Shown: positions 1 through 8,292, counted from the stretch's first letter. The stretch: DNA of 64,000 bases from Brucella daejeonensis (GCF_014199265.1 NZ_JACIJG010000004.1:124001-188000), one strand, 5' to 3'. The notes: generated from the sequence alone by a model not told the origin. Numbers and translations: made by a program.

Positions 1-226
1 GCATCAGGCCAATAAACGCATCATCGACGCGTCTGCCAGAAAGCTGAACATTGCCGAAGACAAGGTTGTCATCACCGTTGACCGCCACGGCAATACGTCC
101 GCCGCATCGGTTCCGCTGGCGCTTGCGACCGCCGTCGCCGATGGCCGCATCAAGAAGGGCGACCTCGTTCTGCTCGAAGCGATGGGCGGCGGATTTACCT
201 GGGGCGCGGTCCTGCTGCGCTGGTAG
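1..226 (+). CDS. fabH: 3-oxoacyl-ACP synthase III, C-terminal end (partial)
   Basis: The last 74 residues are present and the reading frame enters at base 2. FabH condenses acetyl-CoA with malonyl-ACP to start type II fatty acid synthesis in the cytoplasm. Two family motifs are visible: HQANKRI, which carries the catalytic His, and GNTSAAS, which carries the catalytic Asn. The catalytic Cys lies upstream of the window. The frame ends with ...GAVLLRW and TAG, the usual FabH terminus. A strong hairpin terminator follows. The gene sits before ihfA, the usual order in Brucella-type genomes. The identification is firm; only the 5' part is missing. Confidence 0.95.
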   Translation, partial: HQANKRIIDASARKLNIAEDKVVITVDRHGNTSAASVPLALATAVADGRIKKGDLVLLEAMGGGFTWGAVLLRW

Positions 227-252
227 GGTCCATCCGCCCCGGCTACATGCAC

Positions 253-292
253 GAAAAGGCGAAGGAAATGGACACATTTCCTTCGCCTTTTC
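253..292 (+). terminator. Rho-independent terminator after fabH
   Basis: A 17-bp perfect inverted repeat (253-269 with 276-292, loop of 6) lies 26 bases after the fabH stop. The right arm ends in TTTTC TCCTT. The stem begins with AAAA, so it may work in both directions. Confidence 0.85.
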
Positions 293-472
293 TCCTTGCA
301 TCCAAACGGATGGCCTCAAACCAATTTCACCAAATTGACAGGTACTGACCTTAAGCAACAAATTTGATCCGCCGCGATGGAACTCGCGGCTTGACCGTTA
401 CGCTTTTATTTGTGTAACGTCCTGTCACGTAAGGATATTATCTGTTCAAACGCTAACCAGGCAGGTTCGGTC

Positions 473-796
473 ATGGGAGGTAAGACGGTCACGCGAGCTG
501 ATCTGGCAGAGGCTGTCTACCGTAAGGTAGGCCTTTCCAGAACGGAGTCGGCGGCTTTGGTCGAGATGATCCTCGATGAAGTCTGTGACGCAATCGTCAA
601 CGGTGAAACGGTGAAATTGTCGTCTTTCGCGACATTTCAGGTTCGCGACAAGAACGAGCGCATTGGCCGCAACCCGAAAACGGGCGAGGAGGTTCCGATT
701 CTTCCTCGCCGTGTGATGACGTTCAAGGCTTCGAACGTCCTCAAACAGCGCATTCTGCAAGAGCACCAGAAGCGCGAAGCCGGCAAGCAGAAATAA
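473..796 (+). CDS. ihfA: Integration host factor subunit alpha
   Basis: A 107-residue DNA-bending protein of the HU/IHF fold that pairs with IHF-beta. IHF bends DNA at specific sites and takes part in replication, transcription and phage integration. The beta-arm segment [12 protein letters not shown], with the intercalating Pro, is at about residues 61-72 and identifies the alpha subunit. The ATG at 473 is chosen because [16 protein letters not shown] matches the family N-terminus; an in-frame codon at 410 would add a non-conserved extension. The gene is monocistronic, between the fabH terminator and its own terminator at 802-834. The nearby prophage integrase may use IHF, although that is only inferred. 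Confidence 0.95.
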   Translation: MGGKTVTRADLAEAVYRKVGLSRTESAALVEMILDEVCDAIVNGETVKLSSFATFQVRDKNERIGRNPKTGEEVPILPRRVMTFKASNVLKQRILQEHQKREAGKQK

Positions 797-801
797 TCGC
801 A

Positions 802-834
802 AATGCTGTCCTTTCGGGCGGCATTTTCTTTTTG
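802..834 (+). terminator. Terminator after ihfA
   Basis: A 10-bp stem with two G-U pairs (802-811 with 816-825) has a TTTC loop and is followed by TTCTTTTT. It begins 5 bases after the ihfA stop. Confidence 0.8.
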
Positions 835-1310
835 ACCGCGTTCGACATTTTCGATTCGCGCCTTTTCGGTCGGGTTACCCAATGCTGGCGGTAATTCGGT
901 TACGTCCTTTCATGGCAGTGTGAACTGAGCCGGTGCTGTTTCGCCAGACCGGTTTGCTCGATTGGCGGCGCAACTCCGTGCGGCATCCGCCGTCTTGTGT
1001 GAAGGGATGCTTATAAAGCTCTGATATTATATAATAGGTGTGGTGAGGCGAATCGCTTCGCCGGTATTGTTTTCCGGACAGCCAGGGGCTTTCTGGAGAG
1101 AGTTTTTGTGTTAAACGCCGTCCGGTTTTGAATGACGTTTAAGCCGTGCCTCGCACGCCGGAGATTTTTAACTCCCGTCTTTTAAAATCCGTTGGTGACA
1201 AATGCCTTTCGTGTTGCGGATGCGTTCGCGTGGGCAGTGAGTTTGAACTATCTGGACAGGCGAGGCTGCGCCGCGCTGGCGAAGCCCGAACCACTGGAAA
1301 GGGCAAGTGG
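835..1310. other. Intergenic region before the merR-type gene
   Basis: About 475 bases without a convincing gene. An AT-rich patch around 1010-1045 (TTATAAAG, then TATTATATAATAG) is the likeliest promoter zone for the downstream regulator. An open frame continues upstream of the regulator's ATG to 1146, but its translation is not like the family, so I treat it as leader. Confidence 0.5.
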
Positions 1311-1850
1311 ATGGACAAGAGCCCTGATGCATTCAGGACGATCAGTGAAGTGGCGGAGGCCCTCGATCTTCCGCAGCACGTGCTGCGTTTCTGGGAAACG
1401 CGCTTCACCCAGATCAAGCCCATGAAACGCGGCGGCGGCCGCCGCTATTATCGCCCGCTCGATGTGGAGCTGCTCAAGGGCATCCGCCATCTGCTCTACG
1501 ATCAGGGCTACACGATCAAGGGTGTGCAGCGCCTGCTGCGCGAGAACAATGCGCAGTTCATCATCGCGCTTGGGAATGGCGATGTTCAGGCCATGGAGGC
1601 GATAACCCGTCAGAGACAGGCCGCAGCGGAAAAGCGCACGGCGGAAGAGGCGGCGGACAGCGAAATGGCGCTGCCGAGCGGCATCAAGGCTCCGCAGCCT
1701 GCGCGCAAGCTCTTCGGTCTTCTGAAGGGCGAGGAAGATGGCCCGATCGGTGCGGATGGCAAACGTCCGTCGAAGGACAATCGCTCGCTGTTGCAGGAAG
1801 CGCTGTTCGATCTTCTGGAATGCAAGCGCCTGCTGGATCAGGTGCGCTGA
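1311..1850 (+). CDS. MerR family transcriptional regulator
   Basis: A 179-residue DNA-binding protein. Residues 8-75 form a MerR winged helix: [22 protein letters not shown], then the wing GGGRRYYRP and the helix [13 protein letters not shown]. The C-terminal half is low-complexity and Ala/Glu-rich, and it ends in a helix ([19 protein letters not shown]) that probably dimerises. No metal-binding Cys cluster of the MerR/CueR kind is seen, so no ligand can be proposed. The ATG at 1311 is chosen because homology starts there; an in-frame extension to 1146 exists. It follows ihfA on the same strand, the conserved arrangement in this group. The target genes are unknown. Confidence 0.88.
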   Translation: MDKSPDAFRTISEVAEALDLPQHVLRFWETRFTQIKPMKRGGGRRYYRPLDVELLKGIRHLLYDQGYTIKGVQRLLRENNAQFIIALGNGDVQAMEAITRQRQAAAEKRTAEEAADSEMALPSGIKAPQPARKLFGLLKGEEDGPIGADGKRPSKDNRSLLQEALFDLLECKRLLDQVR

Positions 1851-1870
1851 CCGGGCTGCAACGAACGTAA

Positions 1871-1896
1871 AAAAGGGAGGCTTCGGCCTCCCTTTT
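1871..1896. terminator. Bidirectional terminator between merR-type gene and gdx
   Basis: An 11-bp perfect stem (1871-1881 with 1886-1896) with a TTCG tetraloop has A- and T-tracts on both sides. It separates two convergent genes. Confidence 0.9.
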
Positions 1897-1910
1897 CATT
1901 GTCGCCCAAC

Positions 1911-2228
1911 TCAGTTGGACGAGAGCTTCAAGCCGACAAGACCGGCAAGGATCAGCGTCACGCTGGCGATGCGGAAGAGGGTCGCCGCTTCGCCAAGGAT
2001 GAACACGCCCACCAGAAATGCGCCGACCGCCCCTATACCGGTCCAGACTGCATAGGCGGTGCCGAGCGGCAGGCTGCGCATGGCGATGGACAGAAGAAGG
2101 AAACTGCCGATCATCGTTACAATGGTGATCGCGCTCGGAGTAAAAAGCGAAAAGCCTTCGGACTTTTTCATGAAATAGGCCCAGACGACTTCGAGAAGCC
2201 CGGCCAGCGCAAGATAAAACCACGCCAT
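1911..2228 (-). CDS. gdx: Guanidinium exporter of the SMR family (Gdx/SugE)
   Basis: A 105-residue inner-membrane protein with four transmembrane helices, the exact size of small multidrug resistance transporters. The essential Glu13 is present in GLLEVVWAYF. The following KKSEGF segment and the W-A-Y-F context are of the SugE/Gdx type rather than the EmrE type. Gdx works as a dual-topology dimer and exchanges guanidinium for protons. The upstream guanidine-II-like riboswitch independently supports guanidinium as the substrate. No good ribosome-binding site stands directly before the ATG; a 17-codon leader frame ends 1 base upstream and may couple translation. The gene was formerly annotated as quaternary ammonium resistance SugE. 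Confidence 0.92.
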   Translation of the reverse strand: MAWFYLALAGLLEVVWAYFMKKSEGFSLFTPSAITIVTMIGSFLLLSIAMRSLPLGTAYAVWTGIGAVGAFLVGVFILGEAATLFRIASVTLILAGLVGLKLSSN

Positions 2229-2229
2229 T

Positions 2230-2283
2230 TCAGTGCGGTCCGAAGATGGAGTTCATTGGAGATTGTTCGATCGGCTTTGTCAT
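2230..2283 (-). CDS. Leader peptide between riboswitch and gdx
   Basis: This 17-codon frame, MTKPIEQSPMNSIFGPH, starts with ATG behind an AGGAAGGG ribosome-binding site. It ends with TGA one base before the gdx ATG. It is out of frame with gdx. The only good ribosome-binding site in the leader serves this frame, so gdx translation may depend on it through coupling. It may alternatively be an accident of the leader. No homology can be claimed for such a short peptide. Confidence 0.45.
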   Translation of the reverse strand: MTKPIEQSPMNSIFGPH

Positions 2284-2299
2284 GGGACACCCTTCCTAT

Positions 2300-2342
2300 G
2301 GGGCCGTCCCCGATGCGAACACAGGCGCGGGTCGTCCCGCGC
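2300..2342 (-). promoter_or_regulatory. Guanidine-II (mini-ykkC) riboswitch candidate
   Basis: On the minus strand there are two GC hairpins with four-base loops. The first has a 7-bp stem and loop ACGA (2325-2342). The second has a 4-bp stem and loop ACGG (2300-2311). The linker is 13 bases. Tandem hairpins with ACGR loops are the defining signature of the guanidine-II class, which controls guanidinium exporters. Here the element lies about 70 bases before gdx, and the second hairpin abuts the AGGAAGGG ribosome-binding site, which suggests control of translation by sequestering it. Confidence 0.88.
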
Positions 2343-2432
2343 AGCTTTCAAATAATGCTTCCCGGCTCTTGAGGCAAGGGCAGGCGAGAACTCGCCGCCA
2401 CAGCCTGGGGCGCTTCTCGGATGCGCTCCAGA

Positions 2433-3161
2433 TTATCGTCCGCCCGCGACGTCGATGAACGTACCGGTAACATAAGCGGGAGCGTCGTTCAGGAGCCAGA
2501 ATATAGCTTCGGCGACTTCCTCCGCCTTTCCGGCGCGTCCAATCGGTGTTGCAGCGCCCAGCCGCGCCGCGCGGTCGGGATTGCCGCCGCTGGCATGAAT
2601 TTCCGTATCGATCAGGCCGGGCCGAACGGCATTCACGCGGATGGCTTTGGGCGCCAGCTCTTTCGAGAGGCCGACGGTCAGCGTATCCAGCGCGCCCTTG
2701 GCCCCGGCGTAATCCACATATTCGAAGGGCGATCCGAGACGCGACGCCATGGACGAGACGATGACGATCGTGCTGTCGGGCGGCAGGCGCCGCGCAGCTT
2801 CTCTCGCGCAAAGATAGGTGCCGTAGACATTGACGTCGAACATGGTGCGCAGGCGTTCGGCGCTCATTTCGGCAAGCGGCATGGTCTGGGCGACGATGCC
2901 GGCATTGAGAACGACGCCCCTGAGCGGGCCTAGCTCGGCCTCGGCGCGGTCGAACATGGAGATGACATCGTCTTCCCTGGAAATGTCGCCCTGGATCGCC
3001 AGAGCGCCTGGAGCCGATGTGGCCAGCGCTTCAAGTGTCCGATCGGCGGCCTGCCTGTTTCCGGCGTAATTGAGCGCTATCGACCAGCCATCGGCTGCGC
3101 AGCGCAACGCCGTTGCCCGACCGATGCCGCGACTGCCACCTGTGATCAGAACGTTCTTCAT
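2433..3161 (-). CDS. SDR family NAD(P)-dependent oxidoreductase
   Basis: A 242-residue classical short-chain dehydrogenase/reductase. The nucleotide-binding motif TGGSRGIG is at residues 7-14, NAG at 86-88, catalytic Ser at about 137 and the YxxxK pair Tyr151/Lys155. The Arg at residue 11 and the NYAGNR segment after beta-2 favour NADP(H), though this is only inferred. The substrate cannot be read from the sequence. It ends in the FIDVAGGR pattern typical of FabG-like members. The ATG at 3161 has a GGAGAAGAGG ribosome-binding site; a longer frame to 3284 lacks family similarity. It is transcribed towards gdx, but gdx has its own riboswitch leader. Confidence 0.88.
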   Translation of the reverse strand: MKNVLITGGSRGIGRATALRCAADGWSIALNYAGNRQAADRTLEALATSAPGALAIQGDISREDDVISMFDRAEAELGPLRGVVLNAGIVAQTMPLAEMSAERLRTMFDVNVYGTYLCAREAARRLPPDSTIVIVSSMASRLGSPFEYVDYAGAKGALDTLTVGLSKELAPKAIRVNAVRPGLIDTEIHASGGNPDRAARLGAATPIGRAGKAEEVAEAIFWLLNDAPAYVTGTFIDVAGGR

Positions 3162-3352
3162 GCCTCTTCTCCATGCGATTTCATGGGGTGCTAACCCATT
3201 TATTGGCGGCAATGTTTTCCGTGTTGGTAACAAAGTTCGGCTGACCGGACAGCCGGTAATCTGATCTATGCGTCGCCCGCTCACCAGCTTTTTCTTTGTG
3301 GAAAGGAAATGCCAATGACATGACGTACGGTTTTTGTGTGGGCATCAGAAAT

Positions 3353-5038
3353 TTAATCGGGTTTTCGATCCATTAGATCAATCTCCCAACCGATGGTCCG
3401 ATTGCGTCCCGGACATACGGCACGAACCACTGTTGTCGGTTCCATTTTGAGATAGGATGTCGTGGTCCAACCGAGAGGAGTAGGATCGGTTCTCCCGCGT
3501 ACAACCTCCAAAGCGCAATCGGCTTCGGAAAGTGATGCAGAGATAATAGTATTGTTAAAGCGTACCTCAAAACCGTTGTCTGTCAGAATTGGCTCTAAGT
3601 CGGGTGCAAGATAGAGGCTGCTGACGTAATCGTAAGTGGAGCGCGCGGAAAGGCGATCTTTAATTATTAACTTTTCGCCAGGGCGATAATGGATTTGACG
3701 CTCCTGCGTGAAGAGATTGGGATGTTTGGCCTTTCCCTCAAGGACAAACTGTCCGCCCTCGACCCTCGTGCTGCTTAACAAGGAACTTCCTGATAGGGTA
3801 TCGTCAGGCCCAATACTTTGGCCCGCAATAGAAATTGTATTATGGGCTTCCTTACTAAGCGCATATTTGCGCATGGCGTCATCTTGATAGCTGTATTTTC
3901 CGGCTTCGGTGAATATCAGCCTCCCACGTTCATAGAGGACAAAGCTCAAATCATCGGCATGGTCGTGTGGCTGAGCTTGCTCCATCCCCGTGACAAATAG
4001 CATGGATGGTCCTTGGGGATTATCTGATCGCACAATTGCGTAGCCAGACTGTTCGATATTTGCGAGCGCGAAACACCGGTTGTCCGGTAGGCATTCATGC
4101 CGTCCGCCCGCGAGGGCTTGCGGTGCTCCAGCCTTCCCTTCGCTATCTCCTATAGGGGGCCAGTTCCCGTCTGGGAGAACCAGCCACGGTTCGACTTGCT
4201 TGGCCTTTTTCAGTAGCTCATTGACAGCTGGATCATTGAAGCGCTCGCCGCCGCCTAGTCTTTCGATGACCCGGATAGCAAAACGGTGGTAAGTTGGAGA
4301 ATTCTCCATATGAACGCCCTGCGGGGTAAACTGATGGGACAGTATCCATTTAAATTTTTCGGCTGCAAAGCGACGCCCATCGGCGCATTCCATTATATTC
4401 ACGACAGAGCAAAGCAAATTCAGACCGAAAACTTGAAATAGTCCATGGTTCCCGGAGTTGATAAACTTATCGACTTGCAAACGAGTGGCGTGCTCTCGGG
4501 CCAGGTCGAGCATTTCGTCTCGATAGTCAGATGACAGCTTTCCGTTATCGATCATGCTGATGAGGAATGCGATCTTGAGAGCACGTATTCCGGTCCCCAT
4601 GTCATCCCAAGAGAATCTTGCTTCCTGTGATTTATGCCAATGGAGCCAGTCAACCGCAATCTTGGCCGCGTAATCCAGGGAAGCGAGGTTTCCGTCCTTG
4701 AAATATCTGGTCAGTAGCGGATCCATAATCCGCCACATATGCAGTTGTGATTGCCAGTTTAGATCATTGTACGGGTTGGCGGACCAATCCAAAGGCAATG
4801 TATAATGCCAGGCTGGGGTGTCTCTACGTGGATGAAATGTTCTTTCGTCGCCAGGCAAACCGCGGACAAGAGATATGTCATCCGGTCCAATCTGGATGGC
4901 ATGTGCCATCGAAGACGGCCAGATCAGGCAGAATAGTGCTGCGAGTGCGCGGAAACTGTCAAAAAATCCTGTCGGCTGAACAGACGTAATCCCACCATTG
5001 CGCCCTGCAAGGCGCGCGACCATTCTCTTCAATATCAT
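3353..5038 (-). CDS. Heparinase II/III-like polysaccharide lyase
   Basis: A 561-residue protein with a signal-peptide-like N-terminus: a basic start, then a hydrophobic stretch at about 28-46 ending in AHA, so export is likely. The first two thirds resemble the (alpha/alpha) toroid of heparinase II/III-like lyases (ALKIAFLISMID, SGNHGLFQVFGLNLL, NSPTYHRFAIRVI). The rest resembles the beta-sandwich domain, with HDHADDLSFVLYERGRLIFTEAG. Such enzymes cleave uronic-acid polysaccharides by beta-elimination. The substrate is not known. Base composition is visibly richer in A+T than the neighbouring host genes, and it lies directly beside the tRNA attachment site, which suggests acquisition. It lies outside the direct repeats, so it is not part of the present prophage. 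Confidence 0.82.
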   Translation of the reverse strand: MILKRMVARLAGRNGGITSVQPTGFFDSFRALAALFCLIWPSSMAHAIQIGPDDISLVRGLPGDERTFHPRRDTPAWHYTLPLDWSANPYNDLNWQSQLHMWRIMDPLLTRYFKDGNLASLDYAAKIAVDWLHWHKSQEARFSWDDMGTGIRALKIAFLISMIDNGKLSSDYRDEMLDLAREHATRLQVDKFINSGNHGLFQVFGLNLLCSVVNIMECADGRRFAAEKFKWILSHQFTPQGVHMENSPTYHRFAIRVIERLGGGERFNDPAVNELLKKAKQVEPWLVLPDGNWPPIGDSEGKAGAPQALAGGRHECLPDNRCFALANIEQSGYAIVRSDNPQGPSMLFVTGMEQAQPHDHADDLSFVLYERGRLIFTEAGKYSYQDDAMRKYALSKEAHNTISIAGQSIGPDDTLSGSSLLSSTRVEGGQFVLEGKAKHPNLFTQERQIHYRPGEKLIIKDRLSARSTYDYVSSLYLAPDLEPILTDNGFEVRFNNTIISASLSEADCALEVVRGRTDPTPLGWTTTSYLKMEPTTVVRAVCPGRNRTIGWEIDLMDRKPD

Positions 5039-5324
5039 CTAGTAACGTCCCCATAGCCCAAGTAATGCACCCATTCGTTGCGCTAGCATGGTGAATTACA
5101 CCTCTGCAACCCAAATTTCGGCACCTGTAGAGGTGGCATTCCATTACCGAAAAGGAAAAGGCCTGGCGTCCCGGGAGGTTCAGGAAAGCGTTCGAGACTG
5201 CCTACCGAAGATATTAGCGAGGGGTGGCACGCAATAATTGAGCGATATATCGGGCAGGAGTGAACATTCGACTGGATGCGTCATTATTTGGTGGCGATAA
5301 GTGACTATTTTGTCGTCCACGGTA
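5039..5324. other. Intergenic region left of the prophage
   Basis: About 285 bases between the lyase gene and attL. I see no gene or RNA. It should contain the promoter of the lyase on the minus strand and the former 3' flank of the tRNA-Pro gene. Confidence 0.5.
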
Positions 5325-5405
5325 AATCAAAGACGGTAGCTAAATCTTTGATTTCAAATGGTCGGAGCGGCGGGATTCGAACCCACGACCCCTTGATCCC
5401 CAGTC
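5325..5405. repeat. attL (left copy of the 81-bp direct repeat)
   Basis: It matches 41994-42074 with few differences. The uninterrupted identical core of about 41 bases (5356-5396) is the T-arm, acceptor stem and CCA end of tRNA-Pro, read on the minus strand. After 5405 the sequence departs from the tRNA. Confidence 0.92.
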
Positions 5406-5422
5406 TTGTAATGACCGTTATC

Positions 5423-5540
5423 TGGCTATTTATGGTGTTGGATTGATAAGTGCAAGCTATTGAAAATCCAACATCATCCAACCGACGCACCATTGACCGA
5501 ATGATGATTGTTACGTAAAGTCTGGCTACATAGTGGCTAT
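5423..5540. promoter_or_regulatory. Putative integrase arm-type sites, left arm
   Basis: TGGCTAT occurs at 5423-5429 and 5534-5540, with a one-mismatch copy at 5523-5529. GTTGGAT occurs at 5437-5443 and, inverted, at 5466-5472 and 5476-5482. TGGCTAT recurs inside the right end (41960, 41971, 41985). Such repeats flanking the core on both arms are what arm-type integrase or Xis sites look like; the assignment is inferred. Confidence 0.5.
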
Positions 5541-5553
5541 ACGGAAGGTCGAC

Positions 5554-6795
5554 ATGGCGAGGTTAAAGATATCGGCTGGTGCGGTTGCGGAGCTCATGGA
5601 CACTGCGATACCAAACAAAACGACGTTTTATTTCGATACAGAATTGTCCGGTTTTGGGCTGTATCGGACCCCTTCAAACGTCGGGACGTACTTCGCCGAA
5701 TATCGTCCAGTAGCAGGTGGCAATAAGAAGCGCGTCAAACTCGGACGTGTTGGGATATTGAAGGCCAACGACGCTCGAGAAGCTGCGCGCAAAGCTATCG
5801 CGAATGCGGCACTGGGCAAGGATTTAGCTAAAGATCGGGCAATGGAGCGAGCTAGCTTAACGGTCCATGAGCTGGTCGAAAAATACATTGATGAGTTTGT
5901 CTCACAGAAGAAAAAGGCGTCCTCTGCGGAATTCTATCGGACCATGCTGCGCAAGCATATTGCTCCGAAACTCGGTTCTATCAAGGCGGTGACATTGACG
6001 CGGGTCGATATCCAGCGCGCGCACACCGCAATGTCAAAAACAGCCAAGATTTCCGCAAACCGATCGATGAAATTGCTTTCCGCGGCTTTTAACTGGGGTG
6101 GCAAAAATGGTCATGTGCCGGAAGGCTTTAATCCAGCAAGTGGCATCGAGTTAAATGAAGAGAACGAGCGCGAACGGTTTTTGAGTGAAGCTGAAATGGT
6201 TCGCCTTGGCGACGCGATGCATGAAGCCGAGACGATAGGATTGGAAGTAAATGCAGGCGATGCGAAGCACGCTCCTAAAGGGCAGCGCGTGAAGATGAGC
6301 GTTGCAGTTACAGGAGCCTTCCGCCTTTATATGCTGACGGGCTGCCGTTTGAGGGAAATCCTGCATCTGCGCTGGTCGGATTTGGATCTGGATCGTGGAA
6401 TCGCATTTCTTCCAGATTCAAAGGTTGGAAAGCGCACAATCTTGCTGTCAACAGCAGCCGTTTCGGTGCTAGAGAACATCCCTCGGATCGGAATATACGT
6501 GATCGCCAGTGATACCGCTGGAACGCAGAATGAAAAGCCAAGGGCCGATTTGAAACGTCCGTGGGCGTCGATAACGAAACGCGCTGGCCTTGAGGGGCTT
6601 CGGATTCATGATCTTCGTCACAGCTTTGCAAGCGTTGGAGCTTGGTCTGGTCTTGGGCTGCCGGTCATTGGAAAACTGCTCGGGCATGCGGATGTAAAAA
6701 CAACGGCTAGATACGCCCATATAGCGGACGATGCCGCACGGCGCGGGGCTGATGTGATTGCGGAGCAGATCGCCGCAAAGATAGGGGGCAAGTGA
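5554..6795 (+). CDS. int: Prophage tyrosine recombinase (integrase)
   Basis: A 413-residue phage integrase. The N-terminal 90 residues form the DUF4102-type arm-binding domain (FYFDTELSGFGLYRTPSNVGTYF). A SAM-like core-binding domain covers about 100-200 and the catalytic domain 205-405. Catalytic residues visible are Arg265 (TGCRLREIL), Lys290, His352 and Arg355 (HDLRHSF), His378 (GHAD) and nucleophile Tyr387 (ARYAH). It recombines attP with the tRNA-Pro attB. The ATG at 5554 is preferred because GGAAGG lies 7 bases before it; a GTG at 5533 in frame is the alternative. The stop overlaps the start of the next gene (TGATG), so the two are translationally coupled. Confidence 0.95.
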   Translation: MARLKISAGAVAELMDTAIPNKTTFYFDTELSGFGLYRTPSNVGTYFAEYRPVAGGNKKRVKLGRVGILKANDAREAARKAIANAALGKDLAKDRAMERASLTVHELVEKYIDEFVSQKKKASSAEFYRTMLRKHIAPKLGSIKAVTLTRVDIQRAHTAMSKTAKISANRSMKLLSAAFNWGGKNGHVPEGFNPASGIELNEENERERFLSEAEMVRLGDAMHEAETIGLEVNAGDAKHAPKGQRVKMSVAVTGAFRLYMLTGCRLREILHLRWSDLDLDRGIAFLPDSKVGKRTILLSTAAVSVLENIPRIGIYVIASDTAGTQNEKPRADLKRPWASITKRAGLEGLRIHDLRHSFASVGAWSGLGLPVIGKLLGHADVKTTARYAHIADDAARRGADVIAEQIAAKIGGK

Positions 6796-7184
6796 TGGCT
6801 AAACTTCCGTTTGTAGTCAGCATCCAGGCAATTCCCATCGAAGCCGCTCTATCAGAAGGCAGGACGGAAGATGCGAAAACAATGGTTGTCGAACGATTGC
6901 TATCCGGTGATGCCGACCCGGCAGTCCAGAAAATTGCCGCTGAACTAATCAAGCCTAAAAAGAGCGGGCGCGGACGAAGGAAGGCGCACACCCGATACTG
7001 GTTAGACATTGGAGAAATGTATAACGATCTTCGAGATCAGCAGATGAAAAGGGAAGAAGCGCTCGCACAAGTCGCAGATCATTTCGGAGTCAGTGAGACG
7101 CACGTCCGAACAGCGGTAAAAGAATATGACGCCGCGAAGGAAGCGCACGACGAAGCGTCTCGAAACAGTGACAAGGCAAATTAA
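6795..7184 (+). CDS. Hypothetical phage protein with C-terminal HTH-like segment
   Basis: 129 residues, starting at the ATG that overlaps the integrase stop. The middle is basic (KPKKSGRGRRKAHTRYW). Residues 85-115 (MKREEALAQVADHFGVSETHVRTAVKEY) fit a helix-turn-helix of the kind that finds "does this sequence follow the rule A-x-x-F-G-V-S". A DNA-binding or regulatory role is therefore plausible, but no family is recognised. Coupling to int suggests a role in integration control or early regulation. The gene ends before an untranslated gap of about 90 bases. Confidence 0.6.
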   Translation: MAKLPFVVSIQAIPIEAALSEGRTEDAKTMVVERLLSGDADPAVQKIAAELIKPKKSGRGRRKAHTRYWLDIGEMYNDLRDQQMKREEALAQVADHFGVSETHVRTAVKEYDAAKEAHDEASRNSDKAN

Positions 7185-7273
7185 TCCCATTTTTTTGCCT
7201 AAAAACACAACTGCAACAGTGTCATATTGCATCCACCACCACACCACCGACCAACAACACGAGGAGAAAAAAT

Positions 7274-7492
7274 ATGGGAAAGAACGTTCGCGTTCTGGAA
7301 GCTGCAGAATATCTGTGCCTATCGAAAAGCAGCTTAGATAAGATGCGCTGTTATGGCGGAGGACCAAAATATTATGAACTCGGTCGCGCCATCATTTATA
7401 ATACCGACGATTTAGATGCATGGCGCAATGAGCGTGCCGTTTTTGGCATGAAGGCTGACAATCAGAACTCTGTAGCGAAGCAGGTGGCGTAA
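7274..7492 (+). CDS. Excisionase-like helix-turn-helix protein
   Basis: A 72-residue MerR/AlpA-type winged-helix protein: VLEAAEYLCLSKSSLDKMRCYGGGPKYYELGRAIIYNTDDLDAW is the HTH_17 pattern of excisionases and small phage activators. Such proteins bend DNA at attP and steer the integrase toward excision, or activate transcription. Its position two genes after int fits a recombination directionality factor. It has an ACACGAGGAG ribosome-binding leader preceded by a CACCACCAC run, a leader type that recurs in this prophage. Confidence 0.72.
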   Translation: MGKNVRVLEAAEYLCLSKSSLDKMRCYGGGPKYYELGRAIIYNTDDLDAWRNERAVFGMKADNQNSVAKQVA

Positions 7493-7494
7493 CC

Positions 7495-7887
7495 ATGCCG
7501 AGCATCACCGAGACTGAAGGATGGCGCGCCGCGCGCTCCATCATCATGGATATTGCGCTGACCGAGCGAACGGAATTTCGCGAAGACATCCGCCTTGTCA
7601 CAAAACTGGTTGATGGGCCGAGGATGCTTGCGGTCTACGTCGATGATGCGTTTGAGAAAACGAATATCCTGATATCGCTATCCAGTTTACTTGAAGAGTT
7701 TGCAGGACGCGACTATGCGCTGGATTACGGGGCGGCTTTGCGGGACATTAATGATGACCGTTTCCGGCGGGGCAAGACAGTTTTCCCGATTTCGTTTGCT
7801 GATGAAAAAGGCAATCCAGACAATGTAATTTACATTTCGGATTGGCTCGCAAGGCGTGCTGCGATGGCAGACGAAGCCGCCGCCTAA
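7495..7887 (+). CDS. Hypothetical phage protein
   Basis: 130 residues, acidic, no membrane segment or signal peptide. I recognise no domain. It starts two bases after the Xis-like gene and so belongs to the same early transcript. The N-terminal half (WRAARSIIMDIALTERTEFREDIRLV) looks helical; the second half contains alternating beta-like stretches. The function is unknown. Confidence 0.6.
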   Translation: MPSITETEGWRAARSIIMDIALTERTEFREDIRLVTKLVDGPRMLAVYVDDAFEKTNILISLSSLLEEFAGRDYALDYGAALRDINDDRFRRGKTVFPISFADEKGNPDNVIYISDWLARRAAMADEAAA

Positions 7888-7968
7888 CACCAACCACCAA
7901 ACCACCACCGCATGCGCAGTTGCCCGCGCCACGGGCTTTTGCGCGCTTAAACACGAAGGAGCACTTGA

Positions 7969-8292
7969 ATGAATATCGCAGCAGAACACCACAACTCAGT
8001 AGGCGCCATCCGTAAGCAAGCGGACAGTCTTGCAGAATTTATCGACCATCACGAAGATCCAATTGAACTGGCGGACATCGTGAAGAATTTTCCAGATTTC
8101 CGCACTGCTACCGTCATGCTGGCAATCGGTAAAACCCGAAAGCTTGACCTCTATCTCGCGGATAATTCGGCAGAGCTTCTGTGCCGAGGCCACCACCTTC
8201 TCACCGAGCGCGCAGTGCTCTCCGATGAAGATTTCGCCAGCCGACTACACGGGATTATTACTCTGGCGAAGTGCTCGGCGGCTGCAGCATGA
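7969..8292 (+). CDS. Hypothetical phage protein
   Basis: 107 residues, predicted helical and soluble, no recognised domain. The ribosome-binding site is CACGAAGGAG, 10 bases before the ATG. The 80-base gap before it holds CCACCACC runs and a GC-rich hairpin (GCGCGCC-type arms near 7925-7950). It overlaps the start of the next gene by 4 bases. Early-region gene of unknown role. Confidence 0.6.
   Translation: MNIAAEHHNSVGAIRKQADSLAEFIDHHEDPIELADIVKNFPDFRTATVMLAIGKTRKLDLYLADNSAELLCRGHHLLTERAVLSDEDFASRLHGIITLAKCSAAAA

Noticed and set aside
1146-1310. N-terminal extension of the MerR-type regulator
   Set aside because: The extra residues do not resemble MerR proteins; the HTH begins just after the ATG at 1311.
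2225-2433. SDR gene and gdx as a single riboswitch operon
   Set aside because: The riboswitch lies between them, so it can only control gdx; the SDR gene is upstream of it.
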